A DNA stretch of 41,255 bases. It comes from Kiritimatiellia bacterium. GTDB lineage: Bacteria > Verrucomicrobiota > Kiritimatiellia > RFP12 > UBA1067. The notes beneath the pieces are model-generated. The model saw only the letters and a program-made list of their open reading frames with translations, made no database searches and had not been told where the DNA came from. Shown here piece by piece: positions 27,823-35,384 of the stretch (the stretch's first letter is position 1; each line of letters begins with the position of its first letter). The stretch spans positions 1 through 41,255 of the forward strand of contig JAFRBA010000102.1 of NCBI GenBank assembly GCA_017405115.1. The letters are read 5' to 3'. The position numbers and the translations under genes are program-made.

Positions 27823-28200
27823 TCAGGTCAGGTTGACGCTACCGCCAAGCTCGATGAAGAAATGTGGATCGACGGGCTCGCCCCATTCGGGATGCCTTAT
27901 TTTCTCAGTTCTTGCATTCACGTAGGCGTAAGGCATTAGCCCGCTGGTGGTCTCAATGCCGCGACACCAGAAGGCCAGGCGCGGAGCATTCTTCGCGTAG
28001 CCACGGCGGAACTCTACGATCGGCGATGTGTTCTCGGTAAACTTGAGATCCCAGTTGTGAAGCCGCTTTCGCCAATAAAGGGTCGGGAGCCGGTATTCTT
28101 CGCGCTTTTCGCCGGAGGCAATCATGTCGAACCACTTGCCCTTTAAGACGAGGGGGAGGATGGAGCAGCGACTTCGAGGAAGTTGGATGGGAGAGGTCAT
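27823..28200 (-). CDS. ASCH/PUA-like domain protein
   Basis: The protein is 125 residues. The ASCH-type signature is visible as LPLVLKGKWFDMIASGEKREEYR (residues about 16-38 in shortened form: KGKWFDMI, SGEKREEYR). A beta-rich remainder ends VDPHFFIEL. ASCH domains bind nucleic acid or act as small-nucleotide hydrolases; phage versions are common but poorly understood. It follows the portal gene on the same strand after 33 bp. In Mu this position holds the second head gene, so the ASCH gene occupies the place of missing morphogenesis genes. Confidence 0.75.
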   Translation of the reverse strand: MTSPIQLPRSRCSILPLVLKGKWFDMIASGEKREEYRLPTLYWRKRLHNWDLKFTENTSPIVEFRRGYAKNAPRLAFWCRGIETTSGLMPYAYVNARTEKIRHPEWGEPVDPHFFIELGGSVNLT

Positions 28201-28212
28201 TGGAGGCTTTCT

Positions 28213-28240
28213 GGCCGCGACGGAGCTCGGCCATCAGGAC
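28213..28240 (+). repeat. hairpin element family A, copy 1
   Basis: Stem GGCCG/CGGCC with a loop containing ACGGAG, followed by the conserved tail ATCAGGAC. It overlaps the portal stop codon. Confidence 0.55.
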
Positions 28241-29739
28241 TTGGGACGCTGGGCGGAGCGGGCACCGGCCATGGAATAGACGTAGAGTGCCTTTTCGATC
28301 ACGTCGGCGGCGTTGGAGGGATTGTGCTTGGCAACCCAGTCCTCTACACGGCGTATGCAGTCGTCGGGCGAGTTGGACGCGGCGATGATGTCCTTGAGTG
28401 GTGCGAGGTCGTCGGCGAAGGCACGGGCAAGATCGTCGGCGCGGGTGGCGGCGGGACGGTCGTTGACGGAATCGGCTGCGGAGAGGGGGAGCGGGCTGAA
28501 GCCCGCCGCTCCGATATTGGCGGCTGAAAAGGGAAGCATCGGGGACTGGGGCGGGGCGGCGCGGCGGATGCCGAAGCCGATACGCTCGGAGATGGTGCCG
28601 AGGGCATCGTCGTCTGGTTCCAGGCCCGCTTCGTGGAGCTTGCCGATCAGGGTCAAGGTGGCCTTCTGCTCGGCTATGGATTCGGAGCCGAAGAGGATCT
28701 TCGGCGCATGGCCTGTCCGCCCGTTGATCGCGAGGAGCTGCTCGAAGAGCTGGCCGCGGAAGGTTGCGGACAGGGACTTCGCGTCGGCCTTCCTGATGTC
28801 GTCCCGCACTTCTCCCTGGAGATTCGCCGTGCCTCCGCCGAGCTCTCCCGTGGGCGAGGCAGTGGAGGAAAGGGTCTGGCCGACGATGAGCTTCGATATC
28901 TCCTGGTTGCAGATGGTGATGAACCGCTCGTGGCTGTTGGAGGCGTCGCCGTTCGCCGCCTGGACGACCTCGACCTCGGTGTTTTTCGAGACGACGATCG
29001 CGCCGAGTCTCACGGCGAGCCGGAAAGCGCGTTCGAGCGTGGCCTTGCCCTTATCGTCGGAGTACTTGCCCTTCAGGAAAGGGACGCCGAAGCGCTCGAG
29101 GAGGTCGGCCCACCACTGCCGCGACATCGTGCGCAGCAGCCACCAGAAGAGGATGGAGCGCATAGCTCCGCCCCAGTGGTCGGGTACGGGCATGAGGTCG
29201 CAGCGGTGGACGATGTAGCGCTCCGGCGTGACCTCGTGCGAGGTGTGGAGCGGGTTGCCGGTCTCGTCCACGTCGAAGATCCTCATCGCGCCCTGCGAGT
29301 AGTCGAGGAGCTGGTAGTGGACCGGCACGAGGGACTTGAGCGCGAAGCCGCCGCCGGGAAGCGGGGCGAACACCTTCTCCACGACGGCGACAGGGAAAAG
29401 GGTCGCGTTCATCAGCCACGACTCCGCGTCAGCAAAGGTTGCGTTGTCAACGACCTCGCCGCAGAGCGCGGCGGCGTCAACGTCGGCCTGGTCGCCCTTC
29501 CGGAACGGAACGATCGAGACGGGGTCGCCGGTAACGGCCATCTTGCGCTTTGCGAACTCCGAGCGCACCTGGTTGTCGTTGGAGATGACGTCACGGTAGA
29601 GCGCAAACAGCTCGCGCGTGTCGCCGTTCTGCGCCTGTTCGATGATTCCCATGAGCCTGTCGGCGGAAAGGTAGCGCACCACGCTCGGCAGTTCGCGGCG
29701 GGGATCGAGTTCGGTTATCTGGTCGGTGTATTTCTTCAT
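28234..29739 (-). CDS. Mu gp29-like portal protein (DUF935)
   Basis: I place the start at 29739 (MKKYTDQITEL), with GAAAGG 7 bases upstream; a longer in-frame start at 29778 would translate hairpin element A2. The protein is about 501 residues, normal for DUF935. Family features include NDNQVRSEFAKRKMAV near the N-terminus and WLLRTMSRQWWADLLERFGVPF, with the GxTL-like VGQTLSSTAS in the C-terminal half. The portal is the DNA entry channel of the head. The C-terminal tail is unusual because it contains translated repeat element B1 (NIGAAGFSPLP). It follows the terminase directly. Confidence 0.88.
   Translation of the reverse strand: MKKYTDQITELDPRRELPSVVRYLSADRLMGIIEQAQNGDTRELFALYRDVISNDNQVRSEFAKRKMAVTGDPVSIVPFRKGDQADVDAAALCGEVVDNATFADAESWLMNATLFPVAVVEKVFAPLPGGGFALKSLVPVHYQLLDYSQGAMRIFDVDETGNPLHTSHEVTPERYIVHRCDLMPVPDHWGGAMRSILFWWLLRTMSRQWWADLLERFGVPFLKGKYSDDKGKATLERAFRLAVRLGAIVVSKNTEVEVVQAANGDASNSHERFITICNQEISKLIVGQTLSSTASPTGELGGGTANLQGEVRDDIRKADAKSLSATFRGQLFEQLLAINGRTGHAPKILFGSESIAEQKATLTLIGKLHEAGLEPDDDALGTISERIGFGIRRAAPPQSPMLPFSAANIGAAGFSPLPLSAADSVNDRPAATRADDLARAFADDLAPLKDIIAASNSPDDCIRRVEDWVAKHNPSNAADVIEKALYVYSMAGARSAQRPKS
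28491..28516 (+). repeat. hairpin element family B, copy 1
   Basis: Stem GCGGGC-TGAA-GCCCGC with tail CGCTCCGATA. It lies within the portal C-terminal coding region, opposite strand, and is identical over 26 bp to copy 2 at 38577. Confidence 0.6.
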
Positions 29740-29758
29740 GTCGGGCCTTTCATTGATT

Positions 29759-29784
29759 GGCCGGGCGAGCCCGGCCATCAGGAC
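29759..29784 (+). repeat. hairpin element family A, copy 2
   Basis: Stem GGCCGGG/CCCGGCC with loop CGAG and tail ATCAGGAC. It lies in the short gap between the terminase stop and the portal start. Confidence 0.6.
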
Positions 29785-31418
29785 TAGGAGTTGAGTGTTG
29801 GTGTCGCGGGGTCGTCGTCGGGCGGGGGGAGCATGGTGAGACGGGATACGCGGGACAGAGCCCGCGAATCAGGACAGGCCGCGCGCGTGCCGACCTGGAC
29901 GGCGTCGGCCTTGGCCTCCTCGGTGCCTTCGATGAGGGCGTGGAGGGAGTTCTTCGTGCCGTCGAAGAGGTCGCCGTGGCGGCCGGTGGCGGCGTCGAGG
30001 GAGTTGTCGAAGCCGCCTTTCATCTTCTTGACGAGGCGGAAGTCGTCTTTGACGTTGAAGTCGTTTGGCAGGTCGATCTGGCCTTCGTCGATGGCGTTCA
30101 CGAGAAGCTGGCCGAGGTAGGTCTTGTACAGGACGCGCTCGCCCATGAAGTCAAGCTTCTCGGAGTTCTTGACGAGGATCACGTCGCAGACGCCCTCCAG
30201 CATCTCGCGCACCTCGGTGGCCCAGTACACCTCGCTCGTGGCGTCGATGGCGACGGCCTTTGCCTTGAGGCGCGTCGCCAGCTCGCGGAGGATGGCCTTC
30301 GGCTTCTTGGGATCCTTCGACTTGAAGGAGAGTATCAGCTTCGTGACGTAGCGTCCGTCGATGCGCTGGGTGACGGCGATGCCGAACGGGTTGGACTTCT
30401 CGCCCTCGGTGGTGGCGGGGTCCGCGCCGATGCCGATCGGTCCCTGCGAGAGGTCGAAGAGGCTCTCCCAGCCGGGCGGCAAGTCATCCTCGGCATAGAC
30501 GCAGCCCGCGCGCTCGCCGCGCTCCATCGCCTCCATGAGCGGGATGAGGCCGACGGCGGCGGAGCCGCCCGTGATGAAGAGGCAGCCGTAGTTGCGGTCC
30601 CAGGCGTCCTTGTCGAACGCGCGGCGGCGCGACTCCTCGGGAGTGACCGGCTTCGCGGTCTTGGTGTCGTACAACGCGACGCCGTCGGCGTAGGCGTCCC
30701 AGGCGTCCACGCGCAGGCACGTGACGCCCTTGACGGACTCGTACACGTTGCCGGAGGGCGAGACGGGGAACTTCATGCCGGGCGGCGGGGCGAGCTGCTC
30801 GAAGGAGTAGTGGGCGTCGTCGGGCGGCGGCGTGGTGAGGAGGAGGATGCGGAACTGCGGGTTCGAGGCGACGATAGGCTCGACCGCCTCCCAGACGTCC
30901 TTCCAGTTTCCGATGCGGCCCACCTCGTCGCACATGAGGTCGCCCGTCTCGCCGACGGTGTCCGGACGGAGCGCGACCACCTTGGTGCGGGAGTAGGAGG
31001 AGCGCGAGTGGTAGAAGCGGAACTCCAGGCGCGAATGCTCGAAGAGGTCGGCGAAGTCGTCGCTCGTGAGGCCGTGGAGGCTCTTGCCGGTCTTGTCGTC
31101 GGCGAGCTGCATCTTGCCTTCCTCCAGCTTCGCCATCGCCGCCGAGATCGCCTTCTCGAAGACTGCGGCCTCCTTGCGGACGATTTCGCGCGAGAGGTTG
31201 AGCTTGGCGGAGCCGAAGATGACGGTGTGGTCGCGGTGCTTCATCATCTTCATGAGCGCGATGTTCGCACACGTCGTGGTCTTGCCGTACTGGCGGCGCG
31301 CGATGAAGCCAAGGAGGCGGTACTGCTCGACGAGCTGGAAGAGCCGCCGCTGGCCGGAGCGCATCTGGATGACGGGCGGCGGAGGGGACGTTGGGGACAA
31401 TGGGGACGATGGGGACAT
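29784..31418 (-). CDS. phage terminase large subunit (Mu gp28-like)
   Basis: The start at 31418 (MSPSSPLSP) has GAAAGG overlapping the end of the gp27-like gene. The protein is about 544 residues. The ATPase domain begins RLLGFIARRQYGKTTT (Walker A-like QYGKTTT, near residue 41), with Walker B-like DLMCDEVGRI. The RNase H-like nuclease domain follows with IGADPATTEGEKSN and AVAIDATSEVYW. It packages phage DNA by headful cutting. The last about 35 residues contain translated element A3 (CPDSRALSRV) and a Pro/Asp tail, suggesting the C-terminus was altered by the repeat. Confidence 0.9.
   Translation of the reverse strand: MSPSSPLSPTSPPPPVIQMRSGQRRLFQLVEQYRLLGFIARRQYGKTTTCANIALMKMMKHRDHTVIFGSAKLNLSREIVRKEAAVFEKAISAAMAKLEEGKMQLADDKTGKSLHGLTSDDFADLFEHSRLEFRFYHSRSSYSRTKVVALRPDTVGETGDLMCDEVGRIGNWKDVWEAVEPIVASNPQFRILLLTTPPPDDAHYSFEQLAPPPGMKFPVSPSGNVYESVKGVTCLRVDAWDAYADGVALYDTKTAKPVTPEESRRRAFDKDAWDRNYGCLFITGGSAAVGLIPLMEAMERGERAGCVYAEDDLPPGWESLFDLSQGPIGIGADPATTEGEKSNPFGIAVTQRIDGRYVTKLILSFKSKDPKKPKAILRELATRLKAKAVAIDATSEVYWATEVREMLEGVCDVILVKNSEKLDFMGERVLYKTYLGQLLVNAIDEGQIDLPNDFNVKDDFRLVKKMKGGFDNSLDAATGRHGDLFDGTKNSLHALIEGTEEAKADAVQVGTRAACPDSRALSRVSRLTMLPPPDDDPATPTLNS
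29849..29875 (+). repeat. hairpin element family A, copy 3
   Basis: Stem CGCGGG/CCCGCG, loop ACAGAG, tail AATCAGGAC. It is inside the terminase 3' coding region and identical to copy 4 over about 31 bp. Confidence 0.65.
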
Positions 31419-31429
31419 GGAGCCGCCTT

Positions 31430-32071
31430 TCACTTGTCGCTTTCCCAGAGGTCGCCGAACATGAGACGCCCGAGCCGCTCGGTCTTCTCGTCGGAGCCGA
31501 GGCGCTTGTCGGTCGCGAGCGCAATGGCGTCCTTGCTCTGCGCCCACTTGATGAAGAGGCGAGTGGTGTCGCGCTCGAACTTCGCGCGGTTCAGCTCAAG
31601 CTGCTCCTTCTGGATCGCGTTCTTCTCCTCGGCGAGCGCGACCTTCTGCGCGGCGTTCTCCGAGGCGCGTAGCTTGACGAGCGCGGTGGAGAGGTCGGCG
31701 ATCTTGTCGTCGTCGGCCGATTCCAGCGCGTCCATGATCTTGGCCGTCGCGATGCTGCAGCCGACCCCGGCCACGTTGCCGCCTGCGGCGGCGGCGAGCG
31801 TCTGCGAAACTTCGGCGAGACGGCGGATGCGGTCGGCGTCGTTCTGGTCTTCAAGCCAGTCCTTGTAGCCGGTCGAACGCCAGTCGGTGAGGTTCTGGGC
31901 GTTGACGATGGAGGTCTTGAGCTCGCGCATGACCTTCTTCGTCTCCTTGAGGCCGTTGAGCCAGACGAGGATGTCGGAGCCGAGCGCGCCGTCGCGGATG
32001 CGCTCGTTGAGCTCGTTGCGGATCGCGAACGGAAGGCGGCCTATCTTCGAGCGGTAGCAGCGCGTGTTCAT
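31430..32071 (-). CDS. Mu gp27-like protein (DUF3486), probable small terminase
   Basis: The protein is 213 residues. The N-terminal helix-turn-helix-like part (IGRLPFAIRNELNERIRDGALGSDILVWLNGL in pieces: LPFAIRNELN, WLNGL) is typical of DUF3486. A long charged coiled coil follows (AEEKNAIQKEQLELNRAKFE). This family is the probable DNA-recognition (small terminase) partner of gp28. Its ATG overlaps the previous gene's stop (ATGA), showing translational coupling. Confidence 0.85.
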   Translation of the reverse strand: MNTRCYRSKIGRLPFAIRNELNERIRDGALGSDILVWLNGLKETKKVMRELKTSIVNAQNLTDWRSTGYKDWLEDQNDADRIRRLAEVSQTLAAAAGGNVAGVGCSIATAKIMDALESADDDKIADLSTALVKLRASENAAQKVALAEEKNAIQKEQLELNRAKFERDTTRLFIKWAQSKDAIALATDKRLGSDEKTERLGRLMFGDLWESDK

Positions 32072-32334
32072 ACGACCGTAACCCTTCCTTCAAGGACCCA
32101 TTTTTTGATGCCCTCCTCCGTGGCCTGCCAGACGGCGGAGTTGTCCATGGGGTCGATCTGGAGATCGACCATCTTCATCTTGTGGAGGGCGCGGAGGTCG
32201 TCGGAGACGTCTTCGACGGTGCAGCGCTTGTCTAGCATCTGCGAGGCGTTGAGGCGCTGCGCGATCGCGGCCTCGGTGTAGGCCGCGGGATAGCGCGGGG
32301 AGAGGAATGCGATTATCAGCTGCTTGAGGTTCAT
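32068..32334 (-). CDS. winged-helix protein (Mu gp26-like)
   Basis: The protein is 88 residues, starting MNLKQLIIAFLSPRYPAAYT. The fold looks like a winged helix: IAQRLNASQML, VEDVSDDLRALHKMKMV, then a wing ending SAVWQATEEGIKKW. Position and size match the wHTH protein between gp25 and gp27 in Mu-like phages. It is clearly related to the N-terminal domain of the early protein at 36986-37564. The ATG overlaps the gp25-like stop. Confidence 0.75.
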   Translation of the reverse strand: MNLKQLIIAFLSPRYPAAYTEAAIAQRLNASQMLDKRCTVEDVSDDLRALHKMKMVDLQIDPMDNSAVWQATEEGIKKWVLEGRVTVV

Positions 32335-32702
32335 TTTCCGTTTACCTTTCCTTCGATTCTTCCGATCATGCGCTCGATGCCGAGCTGCCAGTCCTTCAAG
32401 GACGCCATAAGGACGGAAAACTTCTCGAAGGTGTCCTCCGAGAGTTTCCGTATCAAGTCGAACTGCTGCTTCAAGATGGCGTCCACGCGCTGGCGCTCGT
32501 CCTTGAGCTCCTGCTTCAGCTCCGCGATCTCCCCTGCGAGTTCCCGCTTGGTGGCGTACTCCTTCGCCATCGCCTCCGGGAGCGGCGGCGAGCGGCGGAA
32601 CGCGGCCACGATTGATATGACGTAGTTGACGAGCGCCGCGAGCGCCGCAAGCGCGACCACGGCCGCGCCGATGATGATGAAGTATGTCGTTGTTTCGTGC
32701 AT
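32331..32702 (-). CDS. Mu gp25-like membrane/coiled-coil protein (DUF2730-like)
   Basis: The start at 32702 (MHETTTYFIIIGAAV) has AGGAAAAG upstream; a longer reading frame start lacks a ribosome site. The protein is about 123 residues: one N-terminal transmembrane helix (YFIIIGAAVVALAALAALVNY) followed by a coiled coil (ELKQELKDERQRVDAIL). Its size, layout and position before the gp26/gp27 homologues match DUF2730. It is the first gene of the leftward packaging operon. Confidence 0.75.
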   Translation of the reverse strand: MHETTTYFIIIGAAVVALAALAALVNYVISIVAAFRRSPPLPEAMAKEYATKRELAGEIAELKQELKDERQRVDAILKQQFDLIRKLSEDTFEKFSVLMASLKDWQLGIERMIGRIEGKVNGK

Positions 32703-32729
32703 GGTGTCTTTTCCTGGCTTGTGCCGCGA

Positions 32730-32738
32730 ATGATACCA
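32730..32738 (-). promoter_or_regulatory. extended -10 promoter of the packaging operon
   Basis: The minus strand reads TGGTATCAT, about 28 bp before the ATG at 32702. No -35 is evident, which would fit activator-dependent late transcription as in Mu. Confidence 0.45.
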
Positions 32739-32777
32739 CTTCGTCTCCGTTCCCACACCGCCGCCGTGCGTATGGTG

Positions 32778-32804
32778 CGCGGGACAGAGCCCGCGAATCA
32801 GGAC
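32778..32804 (+). repeat. hairpin element family A, copy 4
   Basis: Stem CGCGGG/CCCGCG, loop ACAGAG, tail AATCAGGAC. It lies in the intergenic region between the leftward packaging operon and the rightward DUF1353 gene. Confidence 0.65.
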
Positions 32805-32875
32805 AGGCGGGCGCGTCGCACGGTGCGCACGGGGGCGGTGCGGGCGCGGCTGGGAAATGAGACAATACGCGCACC

Positions 32876-34000
32876 ATGGGCAAGGCGGTATTTCCAGAGA
32901 AGCCGGCCGTGAGGCCGCTCACGGGAACGGACTACGTTCTCGAAGAGGACTTCTTCTTCCCGGCGAAGGTCGGTGAGTGGGACGTCGTCGTCCACGTGAT
33001 GCCCGGCTTCAGGACGGACGGCGCGTCGATACCGCGCTGGCTATGGCCGGTCTTCGGCTCGCCGTACGATCCGGACATCATGGCGGCCGCGATCGGCCAC
33101 GACGCGATGTACCGCGGCGAGATTGTACCGCGAGCGGACGCGGACGCCGCGTTCCGGCGCATGATGAAGGCGAACGGCGTCGTCAGGTGGAAGCGCCGCA
33201 GGATATGGATCGGCGTGAGGCTCTTCGGATGGATCACGTGGCTCAGGCACACGCCGGAGTCGATAGCCGAGGCCAGGAGGCACATAGAGCTTGCGTTCGG
33301 CAGTCAAAACGATTTCAGCCCCTCAGGGCCTCCGAGGAATCGACTCGACAGGTACAAGGGGCTTCACAAACAACCAAACAACAAACCAAAGAAAGGAAAA
33401 GACAAGATGAAGAAACTGATAGTCGCAATGTTCGAGAACGGCACGCTGCTGCTGCTGGCGCTCGGCGTCGCGCTGTGGGCGCTGTTCGCGGCGGCGGGCT
33501 GCAAGTCGATAGAGGTGGAGTACCGGGGGAAGGCGCTCGCCACCTGGACTGACACCAACGGCGTCGTGCGCGCCATATGCGACGACATTGGCAAGCCGAT
33601 ATTTTTCGACAAGGGCTGGGTCGTCGACTACTTCCAGCATGGAGTGATGACCAAGTTTGACGAACTTCACGCAGAGGCTGGCCCCGGTGCAAAGCTCGAT
33701 CTCAACGGCTACCAGTCCGATGTCTCCAGCAACCTCGTAGAGCTCGTCTCCGCGTCGTTCGACGGCGGGGCGAGACTGGCGACCGCGATCGGCGACGCTT
33801 ACGTCAAGATCGCGGGCGGAGGCGCGCAGGCATCGACCGTCCTCACATCGACAAAGAAGGTGCTCGCCTACTTCAAATCGCTCGGCGGCGACACGAGCAA
33901 GGCGTCCGTCACGTCCGACGGGACGCTCCTCAAGGTGTCCGACGGCTCGACGTGCGTCAGCTGCGACGCTGAAGGAAACTGCGCCGCTTGCAGCGAGTGA
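32876..34000 (+). CDS. DUF1353 protein fused in frame to a lipoprotein-like protein
   Basis: One open frame of 374 residues covers two unlike parts. Residues 1-135 are DUF1353 (FRTDGASIPRWLWPVFGSP, HDAMYRGEI), a small phage domain whose function is not settled, proposed to be peptidase- or lysis-related. Residues about 136-177 are low-similarity linker of intergenic character. At 33407 an ATG with AAAGGA upstream opens a second protein of 197 residues with a lipobox (LFAAAGCKS) and a cysteine-rich end (CVSCDAEGNCAACSE). Most likely these are two cistrons, 32876 to about 33300 and 33407-34000, that became continuous through loss of a stop; a true fusion is possible. Confidence 0.65.
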   Translation: MGKAVFPEKPAVRPLTGTDYVLEEDFFFPAKVGEWDVVVHVMPGFRTDGASIPRWLWPVFGSPYDPDIMAAAIGHDAMYRGEIVPRADADAAFRRMMKANGVVRWKRRRIWIGVRLFGWITWLRHTPESIAEARRHIELAFGSQNDFSPSGPPRNRLDRYKGLHKQPNNKPKKGKDKMKKLIVAMFENGTLLLLALGVALWALFAAAGCKSIEVEYRGKALATWTDTNGVVRAICDDIGKPIFFDKGWVVDYFQHGVMTKFDELHAEAGPGAKLDLNGYQSDVSSNLVELVSASFDGGARLATAIGDAYVKIAGGGAQASTVLTSTKKVLAYFKSLGGDTSKASVTSDGTLLKVSDGSTCVSCDAEGNCAACSE

Positions 34001-34030
34001 GTCGGCGCGGTCTGCACGGAGTAGATTCTA

Positions 34031-34131
34031 CGCGCGGCACCTTTGCATTGCGGCGGGCGGGTCCATCATCCGGCATGTGGCCGCCCGCCGTCGCCCGGCG
34101 GAGCGCCGCGCGGCACGACTGACCGCCGGGC
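34031..34131. other. structured non-coding stretch with two strong hairpins
   Basis: GGCGGGCGG (34052-34060) pairs with CCGCCCGCC (34081-34089), and GCCCGGCGG (34093-34101) pairs with CCGCCGGGC (34123-34131). CGCGCGGCAC is repeated at 34031-34040 and 34108-34117. There is no T-tract, so a simple intrinsic terminator is not certain; a structured RNA is possible. Confidence 0.45.
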
Positions 34132-34163
34132 GCTCCTTAGGCTCGCCCGCCGCCCCGGGCCCA

Positions 34164-34310
34164 ATGTCGGACGGGCGGCGAATTCCAATTTCCCTGATAG
34201 TGCCTGGCACGGTAAACCGAGAAGACGTCGCAGACGGAGCCGTGCCCGGGGTGTCGCCCCAGAGGCCAAGCCTGCGCCCCACGATCCTGGCTGCGAGGGA
34301 CGGGGGCTGA
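34164..34310 (+). CDS. possible 48-residue phage protein
   Basis: The frame reads MSDGRRIPISLIVPGTVN and ends RPTILAARDGG with a TGA just before the convergent SLATT-like gene. Composition is protein-like but there is no good ribosome site and no recognised family, so the call is tentative. It fills the gap between the structured stretch and 34320. Confidence 0.25.
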   Translation: MSDGRRIPISLIVPGTVNREDVADGAVPGVSPQRPSLRPTILAARDGG

Positions 34311-34319
34311 CTAACTGGA

Positions 34320-34865
34320 CTATTTCTTCTGATCCTTGCCCTGGGGTGGAGGCTTGTAGCCAAGCGGGAACACGCGACCGACGGTCTTCTGCCACAAAGT
34401 CATCGGCCTCATGTCTTCCCGACGATCCTCTGCGACGCATTGTTTGTTGTGGCAGTGCACGTCAAGACATTCCAAGATAACCGTTTCGTCTTTTTCGACT
34501 ATCAGCCGCTCGTTGCGGATGCGCTTGAGAAGCCCCAGGTTCTCCTCAGACTTGTCAATCGGGAAAAGCAAGAGAACTGCGTTGTACCGCTGACACTGCC
34601 GGATGGCGAACGAGATTCGTCCCTGGACGGCGAAAGATTCAAGGATGAATGCCGCAAGTGCCGATGCCGCGCACCAGCCGACCGAGGCAGGATCGCTACC
34701 TATCGCTTTAATGCAGACGGCTCCAGCTGACGTGATGAAAATGACCAGTTTGCAGACATGGTCAACGATACTCCAGAACATCTCGCGGTACGCCCAGTAG
34801 CGCGCCGAACGGTAACAGTCGGAATGGTGATTGAGGAACTCCTAGTGGATTTTGGTCGAGTTCAT
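34320..34865 (-). pseudogene. two-TM SLATT-like membrane protein with an in-frame TAG at codon 8
   Basis: The natural start appears to be the ATG at 34865 (MNSTKIH), with GAGG upstream and 30 bp after the preceding gene. TAG at 34842-34844 follows the seventh codon, then the frame continues EFLNHHSDCYRSARYWAYRE into the clear coding part. Two transmembrane helices follow (LVIFITSAGAVCIKAI; WCAASALAAFILESFAV), then a cytoplasmic helical part ending DETVILECLDVHCHNKQC. This layout resembles SLATT effectors, 2-TM proteins of nucleotide-signalling defence systems. Translation from the internal ATG at 34781 would lose the first 28 codons. It is the third gene of the repressor operon. Confidence 0.6.
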
Positions 34866-34895
34866 GCGAAGGTAATCCTCGGCGGGATTTTCCGA

Positions 34896-35063
34896 CTACT
34901 TCTTCATTCCGCCATTTTTCTTCGTTGGGTTGGCCTGCCTCAACGGCATCGCCGGACCTATTACCTTCCGCCCTGTCGGAACCGTGTTGCGTGTGAAAGC
35001 AACTCTGACAACATCCTTCGGCATCGTGAAAACCGATTTGTCCGTATTAGTTTCTTTATTCAT
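34896..35063 (-). CDS. 55-residue basic protein of the repressor operon
   Basis: The sequence begins MNKETNTDKSVFTMPKD and ends NPTKKNGGMKK; it is basic with no transmembrane segment or known domain. Its ATG overlaps the repressor TGA (ATGA), indicating translational coupling. The tight fit between repressor and SLATT-like gene, and its coding-like composition, support it as a real gene. Function unknown; it may partner the membrane protein. Confidence 0.65.
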   Translation of the reverse strand: MNKETNTDKSVFTMPKDVVRVAFTRNTVPTGRKVIGPAMPLRQANPTKKNGGMKK

Positions 35064-35380
35064 TTTACCGCATCCTTGAGGTTCTTCGCAACCGACATTA
35101 ACAGGTCAAGCATTTCATTCGCCTTCTGAAGTTTTGCCTCTGCGACTTCTGCGCGCTTGATTGCGCGCTTTGCTTTTTCTTCCCAGGATAGATTGGCAGT
35201 TAGAGTGCCTTGCTGCTCTAACTTTTCAACCGCAATCATGATTGACTCTGTCATAGGCTTGCGCCCAGATTCAATCATGTATATGTAGTTTCGTGCAACG
35301 CCTACAGCCTCAGCAAGCTCTTGCTGAGTCATTCTAAGGTTTTGCCGAACCTCCGATAGCCATTTTCCGTCGTGTTGCAT
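35060..35380 (-). CDS. Xre/Cro-type phage repressor
   Basis: The protein is 106 residues. The helix-turn-helix lies at about residues 8-60 (LRMTQQELAEAVGVARNYIYMIESG), followed by a charged helical C-terminus (KRAIKRAEVAEAKLQKANEM) likely to dimerise. It is transcribed divergently from the early operon and faces a region full of CTAAC half-sites. It is thus the likely lysogeny repressor (Mu c analogue), although it lacks the Mu c winged-helix type. It heads a three-gene operon that should be expressed in the lysogen. Confidence 0.85.
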   Translation of the reverse strand: MQHDGKWLSEVRQNLRMTQQELAEAVGVARNYIYMIESGRKPMTESIMIAVEKLEQQGTLTANLSWEEKAKRAIKRAEVAEAKLQKANEMLDLLMSVAKNLKDAVK

Positions 35381-35384
35381 TTTT

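Noticed and set aside
29757..31868. 703-codon plus-strand open frame over the terminase
   Set aside because: Antisense shadow of a recognisable terminase; no ribosome site, and the protein has no domain.
34320..34865. General TAG recoding by the phage
   Set aside because: Terminase and ParB-like genes end properly at TAG, so TAG acts as stop in this element.
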